Assembly: GCA_934432725.1 (NCBI GenBank)
Contig: CAKRZE010000006.1
Span: forward strand, 1 to 64,000
DNA from: an uncultured Eubacteriales bacterium
GTDB taxonomy: Bacteria > Bacillota > Clostridia > Oscillospirales > CAG-272
Reading direction: 5' to 3'
Length of the DNA stretch: 64,000 bases
Below, piece after piece: positions 1 to 8,191 of this stretch. Below the pieces are notes generated by a model. That model ran no database searches. It was not told the origin of the DNA and saw only the letters and a program-made list of their open reading frames with translations. Both the position numbers and the translations under genes were made by a program. Within the stretch, counting starts at the first letter, position 1. Each line of letters starts with the position of its first letter.

Positions 1-629
1 GTCCTGCGGTCTTCATAATAAAGCAGACAGGCGTAGAGCAGAATTTCACCGCCCGAGAGATCCATATACAGCACGCTATTCGGCACCATGAAGTAGTTAC
101 CCTCCGCATAAGATTTACGTGCAGTGCCGTGCGTGACGATGCGGGCAAAATCATATTGCGTTTTCTCTTTGAGAGAAAGATTCACCTTGATGCGCTGCGA
201 GATGTGTTTGCCTTTTTCCGTAATCACTACCTCGGAAAGAAAACCTGCCACAACCAAAGGCAAATATCCGCGGCTGAGAATCCCTTTCCTGATTTCATGT
301 TGGAGATCCTCATCAAATTTTGCAAACATAAAAATCGCACATCCGAGCCATAGCGAATATGCCGCTCCGGAATTAAAATCAACCGTTTTCAACGCAAGCC
401 TGATATGCGCGGGCTTCATGAGGTCGAGTATCACTTTTCGGATATCCTCGGTTGTAAATCCGACTCCGCAGCAAACGATTTCTTCGATATTCCACAGCCG
501 ATGCAGAGCATTTATCACGCGGTGCTTTTCCCGGCGGTCGAGGTTCAGCCCCGAGCCGTCGGTTGAAAAATAGTATCGGTCAAGCTCCGCCGAAAGCCTT
601 GCGTCAAGCTCGGGACAGATACCGTTCAT
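1..629 (-). CDS. Replication/HTH-type mobile-element protein, 3' end cut by window edge
   Basis: An open minus-strand frame starts at ATG 629 and runs off the left edge, giving about 209 residues without a stop. The start overlaps the stop of the upstream excisionase-like gene in an ATGA arrangement, so translation is probably coupled. I do not recognise the first 170 residues. The last visible part (about residues 178-209, with the motif MVPNSVLYMDLSGGEILLYA) resembles the winged-helix start of replication-initiator or HTH proteins on clostridial plasmids and conjugative elements. The role in element replication or control is inference from that similarity and the neighbours. Confidence 0.55.
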   Translation of the reverse strand, partial: MNGICPELDARLSAELDRYYFSTDGSGLNLDRREKHRVINALHRLWNIEEIVCCGVGFTTEDIRKVILDLMKPAHIRLALKTVDFNSGAAYSLWLGCAIFMFAKFDEDLQHEIRKGILSRGYLPLVVAGFLSEVVITEKGKHISQRIKVNLSLKEKTQYDFARIVTHGTARKSYAEGNYFMVPNSVLYMDLSGGEILLYACLLYYEDRR

Positions 630-835
630 CGGATCACCTCCGTTTTCATTTCCACCCACGCGATGAACTTTTCTTTCGGAACAATCAGACGATTCCCGAC
701 ACGCAACGCGGGAAAGTCTTTTTCCTTCATCAGCTCATATGCCGAGGACATGGCAATCCCCAGCACATTCGCAACCGTTTCTGCGTTAAGAAACAGCGGC
801 AACTCATCATAGGTTTTGTAGTTTGATTCTTTCAT
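626..835 (-). CDS. Excisionase-like helix-turn-helix protein
   Basis: A 69-residue protein. Residues about 14-60 read as a MerR-like winged HTH of the excisionase family: FLNAETVANVLGI, a recognition helix around SSAYELMK, then the wing FPALRVGNRLIVPKEKF. Proteins of this size and pattern bind DNA as Xis-type or regulatory factors in clostridial conjugative elements. A GGAGG-type ribosome site lies just upstream (complement of acctcc at 841-846). The stop overlaps the next start by four bases. No integrase is visible, so an actual excision role is inference. Confidence 0.75.
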   Translation of the reverse strand: MKESNYKTYDELPLFLNAETVANVLGIAMSSAYELMKEKDFPALRVGNRLIVPKEKFIAWVEMKTEVIR

Positions 836-863
836 ATAACACCTCCGTTATTTTTTGCAAAAA

Positions 864-967
864 GAAAAAGTGAGCATCGGAAGAAAGCAGAGTTGCACTC
901 TGCAAAATCTTCTGATACTCACCCTTAGCTCCCGTTTTCACCGACGGGAAGATGGCTCACTTTCGAT
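864..967 (-). repeat. Structured element copy 1, terminator-like
   Basis: On the minus strand this block begins right after the stop of the 258-residue XRE gene. It contains outer arms GTGAGC/GCTCAC (955-960 with 870-875), a hairpin CCCGT...ACGGG, and a second hairpin CAGAG...CTCTG. The outer GCTCAC arm can alternatively pair with an internal GTGAGTATC. A U-rich run follows (complement of 860-869), so the block could terminate transcription. About 57 bases (912-967) are nearly identical to 1919-1975. Confidence 0.6.
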
Positions 968-969
968 TG

Positions 970-1746
970 TTATCCTCTGAAGCCGTACCAATTCTCTCTG
1001 AAATGCACGAGACGGTCTGCCAGTGAGAAGATCGGGAACAAAAGTAGCGGCATTTTATATGTACCAAATGCCTGATAGATACGCAGCGTTTCTTCAACAC
1101 CTGCATCAACGTCCCTTGCCATAGTCAGATTACAATCGAACAGTTTTTCAAGTGCGGCTTTCGCCTCTTCCTCGGATATCCCGACCTTTGCGGCAACAGA
1201 GGAAGCCGTAAATGCTTTTTCCGGATTTGCAAATTGATACGCAAGCACAAGACGCACATTTTTATCGGATAGCATTTTCAAAAGCTCTGCCGCCTCTTCA
1301 TTTTCAAGCAGTTTCAAGGATTCCTTATCGCTCGGGAGATATGTGAGAGCAATATCCTTATTTGCATATACCGCGCCGGCAACTTCGGAAACGAATCCGC
1401 TGTGCTCATATGGGTTCTTCGCGAACTGCGCTTTTGCTCTTTCCGCAAAATCGTTGTTATCTCCCAATCTCCACATGGTATTCAATATCTGATCGTAAAC
1501 TGCCATAGGGGTTTCTTCGCAATTGATCGGTTTTTCCTGCACTTTATGCCTGATTCCGAAAAGCTCATCAATCGTCACACCAAGTGTATCTGCTATAATC
1601 GGAAGAAGCATAATATCGGGCATTGTCGCGTTGTTTTCCCATTTTGAAATCGCCTGTGCAGAAACGCCGATGATTCCGGCGAGATTTTCCTGCGTGATAT
1701 CTCTTTCTCTGCGAAGATCAGCTATTCTTTCTCCTAAGGTTTTCAT
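970..1746 (-). CDS. XRE-family regulator with long C-terminal domain
   Basis: A 258-residue protein. Residues 1-62 form a classic XRE/Cro HTH (GERIADLRRERDITQENLA, then AISKWENNATMPDI). The remaining 195 residues contain a region at about 165-205 that reads like a winged helix (FTASSVAAKVGISEEEAKAALEKL). The start has a good AAGGAG site 9 bases upstream. It sits between two copies of a structured repeat on the control side of a mobile element, so it probably regulates element genes; the target is not visible. Confidence 0.8.
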   Translation of the reverse strand: MKTLGERIADLRRERDITQENLAGIIGVSAQAISKWENNATMPDIMLLPIIADTLGVTIDELFGIRHKVQEKPINCEETPMAVYDQILNTMWRLGDNNDFAERAKAQFAKNPYEHSGFVSEVAGAVYANKDIALTYLPSDKESLKLLENEEAAELLKMLSDKNVRLVLAYQFANPEKAFTASSVAAKVGISEEEAKAALEKLFDCNLTMARDVDAGVEETLRIYQAFGTYKMPLLLFPIFSLADRLVHFRENWYGFRG

Positions 1747-1878
1747 ATTTTATCGCTCCTTATTTTTGTTTTTCGGTCGACCGCGATTTTATTGTATCCG
1801 AAATCTCGTGGAAAGTACAGATATCATTTGGCAAGTCAGCTAAACCATTTTGATAGAAAATCAACCAAAGAAAGCGGA

Positions 1879-1975
1879 AGGGTAGTCGGAAGAAAACAGA
1901 GCGTAGCTCCGTTTCTGTCTGATACTCACCCTTTGCTCCCGTTTTCACCGACGGAAGGATGGCTCACTTTCGATT
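1879..1975 (-). repeat. Structured element copy 2
   Basis: Second copy of the element at 864-967, again starting immediately after a stop codon (zinc-ribbon gene, stop at 1974-1976). The distal hairpin differs in sequence but is still paired (ACGGAGC with GCTCTGT), which suggests selection on structure. Unlike copy 1 it lacks a clean U-run, so it may not terminate. It lies in the 5' leader of the XRE gene starting at 1746. Confidence 0.55.
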
Positions 1976-2198
1976 AAAATGTTGCGCTTGTAACGGGAAT
2001 GGCGACATATCCCCGCGCCACCTTTGGCTTTTCAATCACCGCAAGCATGGTTTTGCATTTGCCGCAAAGCATCGCCTTGCCGTGATAGCTTTCGTCCGCC
2101 GCACGGACTGTCACAGTCAGCTTGTCGCGCGGATCATCTGAATACAAAACCGTTCTTCCGCAGTTCGGACAGCGGGCTATGGGAATTTTGTTTTTCAT
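1974..2198 (-). CDS. Small zinc-ribbon protein
   Basis: A 74-residue protein with two CxxC knuckles (CPNC at about residues 10-13 and CGKC at about 46-49), the pattern of a rubredoxin-like zinc ribbon. The start has a strong AAAGGAGG site 5-6 bases upstream. It lies 18 bp downstream of the LexA-type repressor, probably in the same transcript. Small zinc ribbons of this kind occur in control regions of clostridial mobile elements; its molecular role is unknown. Confidence 0.65.
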   Translation of the reverse strand: MKNKIPIARCPNCGRTVLYSDDPRDKLTVTVRAADESYHGKAMLCGKCKTMLAVIEKPKVARGYVAIPVTSATF

Positions 2199-2216
2199 AA
2201 ATGCCTCCTTTGCGCA

Positions 2217-2828
2217 TCAGACAATATCTTTGATGACTTTCAGCGCCACGCCCTGAATCGTCAGCTCTTTCGGGTGAATGACGCGCTGCTTTTCGGTATA
2301 GCTGCTATTTTCTGCATACAGCACAGGCTTGCCGTTTTCGTAGCGCAGGCGTTTGAGTGTGTTTCCATCTTCCGTAAGCGCGACAATCACCTGCCCGTCA
2401 TTTGCGACGTTTGTCTTCTTGACCAGCACAAGGTCGCCCGCATGAACGCCGATGTCCGCCATGGAATCGCCGTATGCTTCAAGCAGAAAGCACTCCCCAT
2501 CGAGCCATTCCTCCGGAACTGCAAGGTATCTTGAAATATGCTCCTCCTGCTCATCGGGGGTGCCGCACACGATCATTCCGACCACGGGAATGCGGCGCGA
2601 CATCACGTGCATTTTCTTCTGCAAGGGTGTTTCCAGTGTGTTTTTCCCCGAATAGGAAATGATGCCGCGCTTTTCAAGCTCTAAGATATGCCGATACGCA
2701 GTCGACTTGACCATGCCCATATATTCCATGATGTCCGCGAGGCTCGGTGACTCCCCGTTGTTGCCCCGCGCATACTGCTTGATAAACTCTGCGAGCTTTT
2801 GCAGCTTTTCTTCACTCATGACTCTCAT
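2217..2828 (-). CDS. LexA-type repressor (HTH plus S24 self-cleavage domain)
   Basis: A 203-residue protein. Residues about 1-65 are a LexA-like winged HTH (SLADIMEYMGMVKSTAYRHI). Residues about 85-203 are an S24/LexA peptidase domain with a CG cleavage site (MIVCGTP), the catalytic serine in YGDSM and a lysine in NTLKRL. It therefore has the parts for SOS-type self-cleavage. I chose the ATG at 2828 because AGAGGT lies 6 bases upstream; longer in-frame starts lack a site. It probably controls the mobile element and the gene behind it. The chromosomal lexA would be elsewhere. Confidence 0.85.
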   Translation of the reverse strand: MRVMSEEKLQKLAEFIKQYARGNNGESPSLADIMEYMGMVKSTAYRHILELEKRGIISYSGKNTLETPLQKKMHVMSRRIPVVGMIVCGTPDEQEEHISRYLAVPEEWLDGECFLLEAYGDSMADIGVHAGDLVLVKKTNVANDGQVIVALTEDGNTLKRLRYENGKPVLYAENSSYTEKQRVIHPKELTIQGVALKVIKDIV

Positions 2829-2850
2829 AAACGCACCTCTGATAATTTCG

Positions 2851-2926
2851 GAACTCATTGTTCTGTTATTATACCATAGTAAAAGCATCCTGTCAATTGG
2901 TTTTCGGAGCTTTCTGTTCTGTTATT
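2851..2926 (-). promoter_or_regulatory. Promoter and operator repeats of the LexA-type gene
   Basis: On the minus strand: -35 TTGACA (2891-2896), 17-bp spacer, -10 TATAAT (2868-2873). TTCTGTTATT occurs as a direct repeat at 2861-2870 and 2917-2926, flanking the promoter. GAAC-N5-GTTC lies at 2851-2863, close to the Gram-positive LexA box (which has N4). Autorepression is inferred. Confidence 0.75.
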
Positions 2927-3043
2927 CCTTTTTCTTTGTTTCCTGTGGCGCAATTTATGATGGCCTACATTTCCTCCAAGACGGTTGCACGTGCGCTCTA
3001 TGCGTTTGCTTGTAATTGCCCTTCTTTTGCATTCATATGCGAA

Positions 3044-3064
3044 AGCGGGGCTGACAGTCCCGCT
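3044..3064 (-). terminator. Hairpin after XRE gene, weak terminator
   Basis: AGCGGG...CCCGCT forms a short GC-rich hairpin 16 bp beyond the stop of the XRE gene on the minus strand, followed by TTTCGC. The U-tract is poor, so termination strength is uncertain. Confidence 0.4.
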
Positions 3065-3079
3065 AACGCCGTTCCTTAT

Positions 3080-3421
3080 TCAGTTGTGCCACATGGCTTT
3101 CTTGACTTCTTCGAGAATGCGAAGAATGCTCAACATTTCGTCATTCGTGCAGTCGGCAAGCAATTCTCCGATCTTCTCGTTTGCCACGGCGTATGTACCG
3201 GGTGTGTTTGCCCACAGAATCCAGTCGGTTGCCACATCGAGCGCCTCTGCAATGCGGATGAGTGTGGACAACCCCGGCGTTTTCTTGCCAAGCTCAATGT
3301 TTGACAGATGCACCACCGAAATGTCCGCTTTTTCTGCCAGTTGTCCCTGTGTAAGCCCGACTTCACGGCGCAGGTCAGCAATGCGTCTGCCGATTGCGGA
3401 AGGACAGCTGTTGTCATTCAT
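3080..3421 (-). CDS. XRE-family regulator
   Basis: A 113-residue protein with an XRE HTH at about residues 9-65 (IGRRIADLRREVGLTQGQLAEKADISVVHLSNIELGK, read in parts) and a short C-terminal helical part. An AAGGGG site lies about 8 bases upstream. The start is also overlapped by the stop of a 17-codon leader frame (3418-3471). It precedes the LexA-type gene on the same strand but has its own hairpin behind it. Likely a repressor of the mobile element. Confidence 0.8.
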   Translation of the reverse strand: MNDNSCPSAIGRRIADLRREVGLTQGQLAEKADISVVHLSNIELGKKTPGLSTLIRIAEALDVATDWILWANTPGTYAVANEKIGELLADCTNDEMLSILRILEEVKKAMWHN

Positions 3422-3471
3422 TGTTTATCGCCCCTTCGCCTGTAACACAAATTAATCGTAATCCTTACCAT
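3418..3471 (-). CDS. Putative 17-residue leader peptide coupled to XRE gene
   Basis: A short frame MVRITINLCYRRRGDKQ starts at ATG 3471 with a near-consensus GGAGG site 8 bases upstream. It ends in TGA overlapping the ATG of the XRE gene. The ribosome site is stronger than that of the XRE gene itself, which suggests translational coupling. Too short for codon statistics; no homologue recalled. Confidence 0.45.
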   Translation of the reverse strand: MVRITINLCYRRRGDKQ

Positions 3472-3553
3472 CGTGCGCACCTCCTTCGTAAGCACACACA
3501 ATACCATAAAGGCGGCAGGAAGTCCAGCGGAAACGGGTAAATGCCGGGATACG

Positions 3554-6301
3554 TTATACCAATGCAGCAGATTTACCGCATATACGATCCAAGGCTGTTT
3601 TCAATACCTCGCGTTCGCCGCTGCCGTTGGTTTTGAACCTGATCAGCGGAATTTGATAGAGCTCCAATATGTGATTTTTCAAACGGTCACGCTCGCCCTG
3701 CAATGAATCTGCTTTATGATAATAATATCCGTCCACCTCTATTGCCAACAGCGGTTGTTTGGTTATGGTATTATATATCAGAAAGTCAAGATGAGATAAA
3801 CCGGTCCCGACAAAGCGTTTTTCCTCGCTGCTCATTCTACCCCAATCGCGGAACAGCAGATACAACGGTTGATGGCATATGACACCAAGAGCCTCTTCAC
3901 GCTTTTTTAGTTCATTTTCTATCAACGCAAAGAAAAGGTTTTCCGAATCATACTCTGAAATGCGCCTGTGCCCTTTCAAATACTCCAAACGTTTTGTTTG
4001 GTTCTGCGTATACAGGTAATCAAAAACGGAACTGATCGCACTGTGTGTTTCCAAGCAATTGTGATACCGGATATATCCGATCAGATCACCGACATTGCTT
4101 CCCACCGGTTGCTCCGTTTCGGAAGCAACGATAATCAGCTGCTTCTTGGCTCTGGAAACAGCGACATTCAACAGATTCGGATCGTCCGAAAACTCAGTCA
4201 CAAGGTCATCCGTGGTGCTGAAAATAATAACGTCCTTTTCGCGTCCCTGAAATTTATGCACCGTAGCAATCTCGATTTCGGGATCCGGGATCTCACGCTT
4301 CAACAATGCGACCTGATTTCGGTACGGAGAAATGATGCCGATCTCGCTATGCGGACAGGATACTTCCGGGAGGATCTCTTTTTGAATGACCTCCGCTTGC
4401 CTTTGGTTCGCCTGTTCTCTCACATGGTGACCCGCCGTTGTCGTCACCAACTTTAGTGCACCGTCGTGACTGTTTGTCATCACGATTAATTTATCCTGAT
4501 AAAACTTCTGATTGCAATATCCGATAATCTGCGGATCGCAGCGGTAATGTTCTCTTAAAATTGTTTTAGGAATTCGTTGCCCCAACAATCCAAAAACGGA
4601 ATCCAGAAAACTATATTTTGCATAGTCATATGCATCGGGAACCTGATTGACAGCGAAAATTTTTTCAAGCAATTCCCTTTGCTGCCCGGTGACCACGTTT
4701 GGCAGCTGCTTATTGTCACCAACTATCACTGCATTACGGGCGCAGGATACCGCCAGCGTGCCTGTTGCAACATCAACCTGTGACGCTTCGTCCATGATAA
4801 CATAGTCAAATTGCGCGTCTTTACCGAGACTGCTTCGTGCAGTGTAGGTCGTACTCAAAACGACCGGATACTCCATCAGAAACTCATCCGGGGACTGCCA
4901 CAAATCGTTTTCTGAAAAAACCGTTCTTGATTCCCTTCCCCCATATTGACATGCAAGAAAATATCTAAAATAGGACAGAGAATCCGCGGCAAATTGTTTG
5001 CTTCGCTCGTCGGCGTCCACGTGTTTCAACATCTGCTGTAAGCGATCCATTTCATTGCGGATCTCGGATGCCCGTTTCTGATAATAGAGCACCTGAAGAC
5101 CCGGAATCATAGTGTTCTTTCCCTGCTTCTCCAAAAAACGAAACGAAAAACCATAGGTAAAACGGAATCGGAGCCTTCTGAAAAAGTCCATCTTGCTTAC
5201 GCCGTTCAGATAGGCTTCAAGCTCCTGGCAAAGCAGAAGAATCATGTCAGGCGGAAGTTCTTTCGGAAGAACCATTTCTGCCCCGCCCAACTCCTTCACA
5301 ACGGATAAAAAGTGTTTTTGCTCAAGCTCAATGGCATTCAATTCTTCCGTCAATACCGCATAGCGATTCTGCTTTTCATAAATCGCCTGCAATTCCGCTC
5401 CGCGTGCAACAAATTCAGGCACATAACCCGAATTTCCGTTTTGAGCTTCCTTCCATTTTGAAAAATCCGGATATACTCCGTTCTGTGACTTAATAAAAGT
5501 CTGCTTCTTTTCCATGCGGCCGAGGGACGCGACAAAAAAATCCAGTCCGTATTTCGGAGCTGACAGTTTTTCTATAATATTCTCTATTGCCGAATTGTTA
5601 TTGCTGACAATCTGAACCGTTTTTTTGCGAATTAACAGATTGGCAATAATATTCAATATCGTTTGCGTTTTACCGGTGCCGGGCGGACCTTCGATCACAC
5701 TAATGCGATTAAGCATTGCCTGTTCAACAGCGCGATATTGACTTTTATTGCAGCCAAATGGAAAAATCAGCAGATTTGTGACAAGTCCGGTGTTCGATTG
5801 ATACCGTCCCGGATTCAGATAAATTGCAGCGGCGGTTTTTTCGTCCAAATAATCTATTTTTTCATATTGCTTTGTGAGAATTGCAGTGCCGTCTTCCGTC
5901 TTGACACTGATGTTTTCCGCAACCTGCCGCAGATAAGAAAATACCTTTTTTGAATTGCCATCTTCAAGACAGCTCTTTTCAATCGTCAGCTCACGTATAT
6001 TATAATCTTCTTCATGACCCCCCGAAAAACATATATGCCAATACTCCCCGCTGTACCCCGAAAATGAAAAAACAGCGGCAATATTGTCAAACTTCTTTCC
6101 TTTATGAGATACCCTATACGATTTCGGGTTCAGGCTGACCGGATTCCTCAACCATTCAACATGATTGTAAGCATAGCTGAATACTTTCCCGCCTTGAAAC
6201 GCAACATCCCATTTTTTCGTCACCCGATTATAACTGCAATTTTTCACGCGAGATGTGATTGGCTCGCCCTTGACTATGATCATATTGTTACGTGCGTTCA
6301 A
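3554..6301 (-). CDS. SF1 (Upf1/Dna2-like) helicase with C-terminal DUF2726-type domain
   Basis: A 915-residue protein. Residues 1-170 are an uncharacterised N-terminal region. The SF1 helicase core follows: Walker A GPPGTGKT at about 205-212, DEAS at 504-507, then GDNKQLP, REHYRCDP, the VHKFQGREKD motif and the VAVSRAK motif. Residues about 770-910 match a DUF2726-like PD-(D/E)XK-type domain (HLDFLIYN, then LAIEVDGYYYH). The TTG start is chosen because GGGAG lies 8-9 bases upstream; the next ATG (6283) has no site. Such fusions are typical of nucleic-acid-processing or defence proteins. It ends the island's cargo series, 20 bp after the deformylase. Confidence 0.85.
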   Translation of the reverse strand: MNARNNMIIVKGEPITSRVKNCSYNRVTKKWDVAFQGGKVFSYAYNHVEWLRNPVSLNPKSYRVSHKGKKFDNIAAVFSFSGYSGEYWHICFSGGHEEDYNIRELTIEKSCLEDGNSKKVFSYLRQVAENISVKTEDGTAILTKQYEKIDYLDEKTAAAIYLNPGRYQSNTGLVTNLLIFPFGCNKSQYRAVEQAMLNRISVIEGPPGTGKTQTILNIIANLLIRKKTVQIVSNNNSAIENIIEKLSAPKYGLDFFVASLGRMEKKQTFIKSQNGVYPDFSKWKEAQNGNSGYVPEFVARGAELQAIYEKQNRYAVLTEELNAIELEQKHFLSVVKELGGAEMVLPKELPPDMILLLCQELEAYLNGVSKMDFFRRLRFRFTYGFSFRFLEKQGKNTMIPGLQVLYYQKRASEIRNEMDRLQQMLKHVDADERSKQFAADSLSYFRYFLACQYGGRESRTVFSENDLWQSPDEFLMEYPVVLSTTYTARSSLGKDAQFDYVIMDEASQVDVATGTLAVSCARNAVIVGDNKQLPNVVTGQQRELLEKIFAVNQVPDAYDYAKYSFLDSVFGLLGQRIPKTILREHYRCDPQIIGYCNQKFYQDKLIVMTNSHDGALKLVTTTAGHHVREQANQRQAEVIQKEILPEVSCPHSEIGIISPYRNQVALLKREIPDPEIEIATVHKFQGREKDVIIFSTTDDLVTEFSDDPNLLNVAVSRAKKQLIIVASETEQPVGSNVGDLIGYIRYHNCLETHSAISSVFDYLYTQNQTKRLEYLKGHRRISEYDSENLFFALIENELKKREEALGVICHQPLYLLFRDWGRMSSEEKRFVGTGLSHLDFLIYNTITKQPLLAIEVDGYYYHKADSLQGERDRLKNHILELYQIPLIRFKTNGSGEREVLKTALDRICGKSAALV

Positions 6302-6321
6302 ATCATCTACTCCCTGCTATT

Positions 6322-6747
6322 TTAAATTAAAACCCCGTTACAATGATCCACCTCATGCTGAATGATCTGCGCCGTCCAACCGGTATAGGTTTTCAACCTT
6401 GTCTGCATCCCGGCAGTCTGATACTGCACCTTGATGGTTTTATACCGCCTGCACTTGCGTGGACCTCCAAGAAGCGACAGACAACCCTCTTCGGTATCAT
6501 ACGCACCGTCCTTTTTGATGATTTCGGGATTGAGCATCACGGTATATACCGGAGCTCGTCCGCTCTCATCGAGAAAAGCGATGATGCGTTTTTTCACACC
6601 AATCATATTCGCCGCCATACCGACACAGGTTTCCTTGTGCGCCATCAATGTGTCGAGCAGGTCCTGTGCGATGGGTAAATCTTCTTTCGTCGCAACCTCC
6701 GACTTCCCGGCGAGGAAAATCGGATCGTGCATCAGTTCTTTCACCAT
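6322..6747 (-). CDS. Peptide deformylase-like protein, divergent motif 1
   Basis: A 141-residue protein, slightly short for a deformylase (150-190). The metal motifs are present: EGCLS at about 88-92 and HEVDH (HExxH) at 131-135. Motif 1, normally GxGLAAxQIG, reads VGMAANMIG, so the conserved glutamine position is methionine. Such extra deformylase-like proteins accompany mobile elements; whether it removes formyl groups from new proteins is uncertain. Its GGAGG site lies inside the last codons of the upstream GNAT gene, four bases away, indicating one transcript. Confidence 0.75.
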   Translation of the reverse strand: MVKELMHDPIFLAGKSEVATKEDLPIAQDLLDTLMAHKETCVGMAANMIGVKKRIIAFLDESGRAPVYTVMLNPEIIKKDGAYDTEEGCLSLLGGPRKCRRYKTIKVQYQTAGMQTRLKTYTGWTAQIIQHEVDHCNGVLI

Positions 6748-6751
6748 TATT

Positions 6752-7212
6752 TTAATTTTCCTCCGTCAGCTTCAGCTGTTTCAGATATATCCATTCTTCC
6801 GCCTCCTGTTCAGGCGGAAGAAAAGTGCCGACCTTATGATATCCGAGCTTTTCATAAAACTGCCATGCGGATTCATCGGATTGCGTGCTCGTCATCACAT
6901 ACTTGTACCCGCTGATTTTCATCGTCTCTTCCCATCGATTCATCATTTGCGTGCCGAATCCTTGGTGACGGTATGCATCATCAATGTACAGAAGGTCGAG
7001 AAACGGGAGCGTCTGCCAGAACAGGCTGTAACGCAGCACACCGACCACAGGATCCTTCCGTCTGTGATTCTGCCCGCCGTTTTTGATGGAGTCGTCTTTG
7101 AGTAATAGACCTGGCCGTTGTAAATACACTCGCCAAGGCGTAACGGCGGCATGTGGCTGTCCAGCCTTGCAATCTTCGGTTTGTCTTTGCTTTGCGCAAG
7201 CTCTATAATCAT
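6752..7212 (-). pseudogene. GNAT acetyltransferase with a frameshift
   Basis: The N-terminus (MIIELAQSKDK) starts at ATG 7212, overlapping the Nudix stop as ATGA. Around 7100-7110 the reading frame has to change by one base to continue into a clear GNAT body: VVGVLRYSLF, DAYRHQGFGTQMM (acetyl-CoA loop) and SAWQFYEKLGYHKVG. One lost base in the TATTACTC stretch would restore about 153 codons. The frame that opens in the second part has no proper start. Either a real lesion or a sequence error; two further homopolymer losses occur nearby (15,329 and 16,602). Confidence 0.75.
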
Positions 7213-7595
7213 TTGCAGACCTCAATGATTTTCTTCAATATTTCCTCATCCGCCGGGCAGAAGGCATAGTTCGGTATCTCACCCGGCATGATCCACCGGA
7301 TATCGTTATGCTCCAGCTTCTGCGGAACGCCTTCGGCAATGGCGGCATCGAACAGCGTCAGATGCACCGTGATATCGGGATATTCGTGAACGACGTCCAT
7401 GAACACTTCACCGACAGAGAGCGTGACGGCAAGCTCCTCCCTACATTCCCGGATGAGCGCCTGTTCCTTGGTTTCGCCGGGTTCCACCTTGCCGCCGACG
7501 AACTCCCAAAGGAGTCCTCTCGCCTTATGCGCCGGGCGCTGGCAGATCATAAATTTATCGTCCTCCCAAATGAGAGCCGCTACCACTTCAGTCAT
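7209..7595 (-). CDS. Nudix hydrolase, MutT-like
   Basis: A 128-residue protein with a complete Nudix box at about residues 35-57 (G at 35, EPGET, then RECREEL). The N-terminus (VVAALIWEDDKFMICQR) and length fit the 8-oxo-dGTP/CTP pyrophosphohydrolase group, which cleans the nucleotide pool; exact substrate unknown. It is 15 bp after the phosphatase gene and overlaps the GNAT start by four bases, so it belongs to the island cargo transcript. Confidence 0.88.
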   Translation of the reverse strand: MTEVVAALIWEDDKFMICQRPAHKARGLLWEFVGGKVEPGETKEQALIRECREELAVTLSVGEVFMDVVHEYPDITVHLTLFDAAIAEGVPQKLEHNDIRWIMPGEIPNYAFCPADEEILKKIIEVCK

Positions 7596-7610
7596 AAAAA
7601 TCGCCTCATT

Positions 7611-8102
7611 TCATTGCTTGTCCCGCTTCAAAACAGCGTCAAAAAGTGCCGTGCAGCCGTCGAAAATATCCCGATACGCCACATCGAAGCGCTCTGAATA
7701 CCACGGATCGGCAACATCACCACCGCAGGCAGTGTAGTCCATCAGCTTATGTACCTTTCCCGCAGGATCGCCGCCGAAAATGCGGAGCATATTGCGGATG
7801 TTTGCGCTGTCCATGCCGATGAACAGATCGTATTTGTCATAATCGCTCTTTTGCAGCTGCACCGCGCGCTTGCCGCCACAAGACAGCCCATGTCTCTCAA
7901 GCTCAGCTTTTGCCGGCGGATAAACCGGATTGCCGATGCCGTTCCAGATCTCTTCCGTGCTTGTAGCAGAAGAAGCAACTGAAAAGCGCTCCGCCGCGCC
8001 TTGCTTTTTTGCAATGTCTTTGAAAATAAACTCCGCCATCGGACTGCGGCAGATATTGCCGTGGCAGACGAACATGATTTTACATTTTTTGTCCACTTTC
8101 AT
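7611..8102 (-). CDS. Low-molecular-weight protein tyrosine phosphatase
   Basis: About 163 residues. The P-loop CHGNICRS follows the first strand (FVCHGN) and matches CX5RS. The general acid is in DPWYS near residue 135. This is the LMW-PTP fold shared with arsenate reductases; a tyrosine phosphatase is more likely because the P-loop is canonical. The start is uncertain: ATG 8102 has AAAGAG 14 bases upstream, while an in-frame TTG at 8117 is too close to it. Cargo gene of the island. Confidence 0.85.
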   Translation of the reverse strand: MKVDKKCKIMFVCHGNICRSPMAEFIFKDIAKKQGAAERFSVASSATSTEEIWNGIGNPVYPPAKAELERHGLSCGGKRAVQLQKSDYDKYDLFIGMDSANIRNMLRIFGGDPAGKVHKLMDYTACGGDVADPWYSERFDVAYRDIFDGCTALFDAVLKRDKQ

Positions 8103-8191
8103 TTCGTCATATCGCAACTCTTTCTTAGTTCATTATTTTGAGCAATCTATCGCAAATGATCTTTTGATTATCAGCAGAATAAGCATGACAA

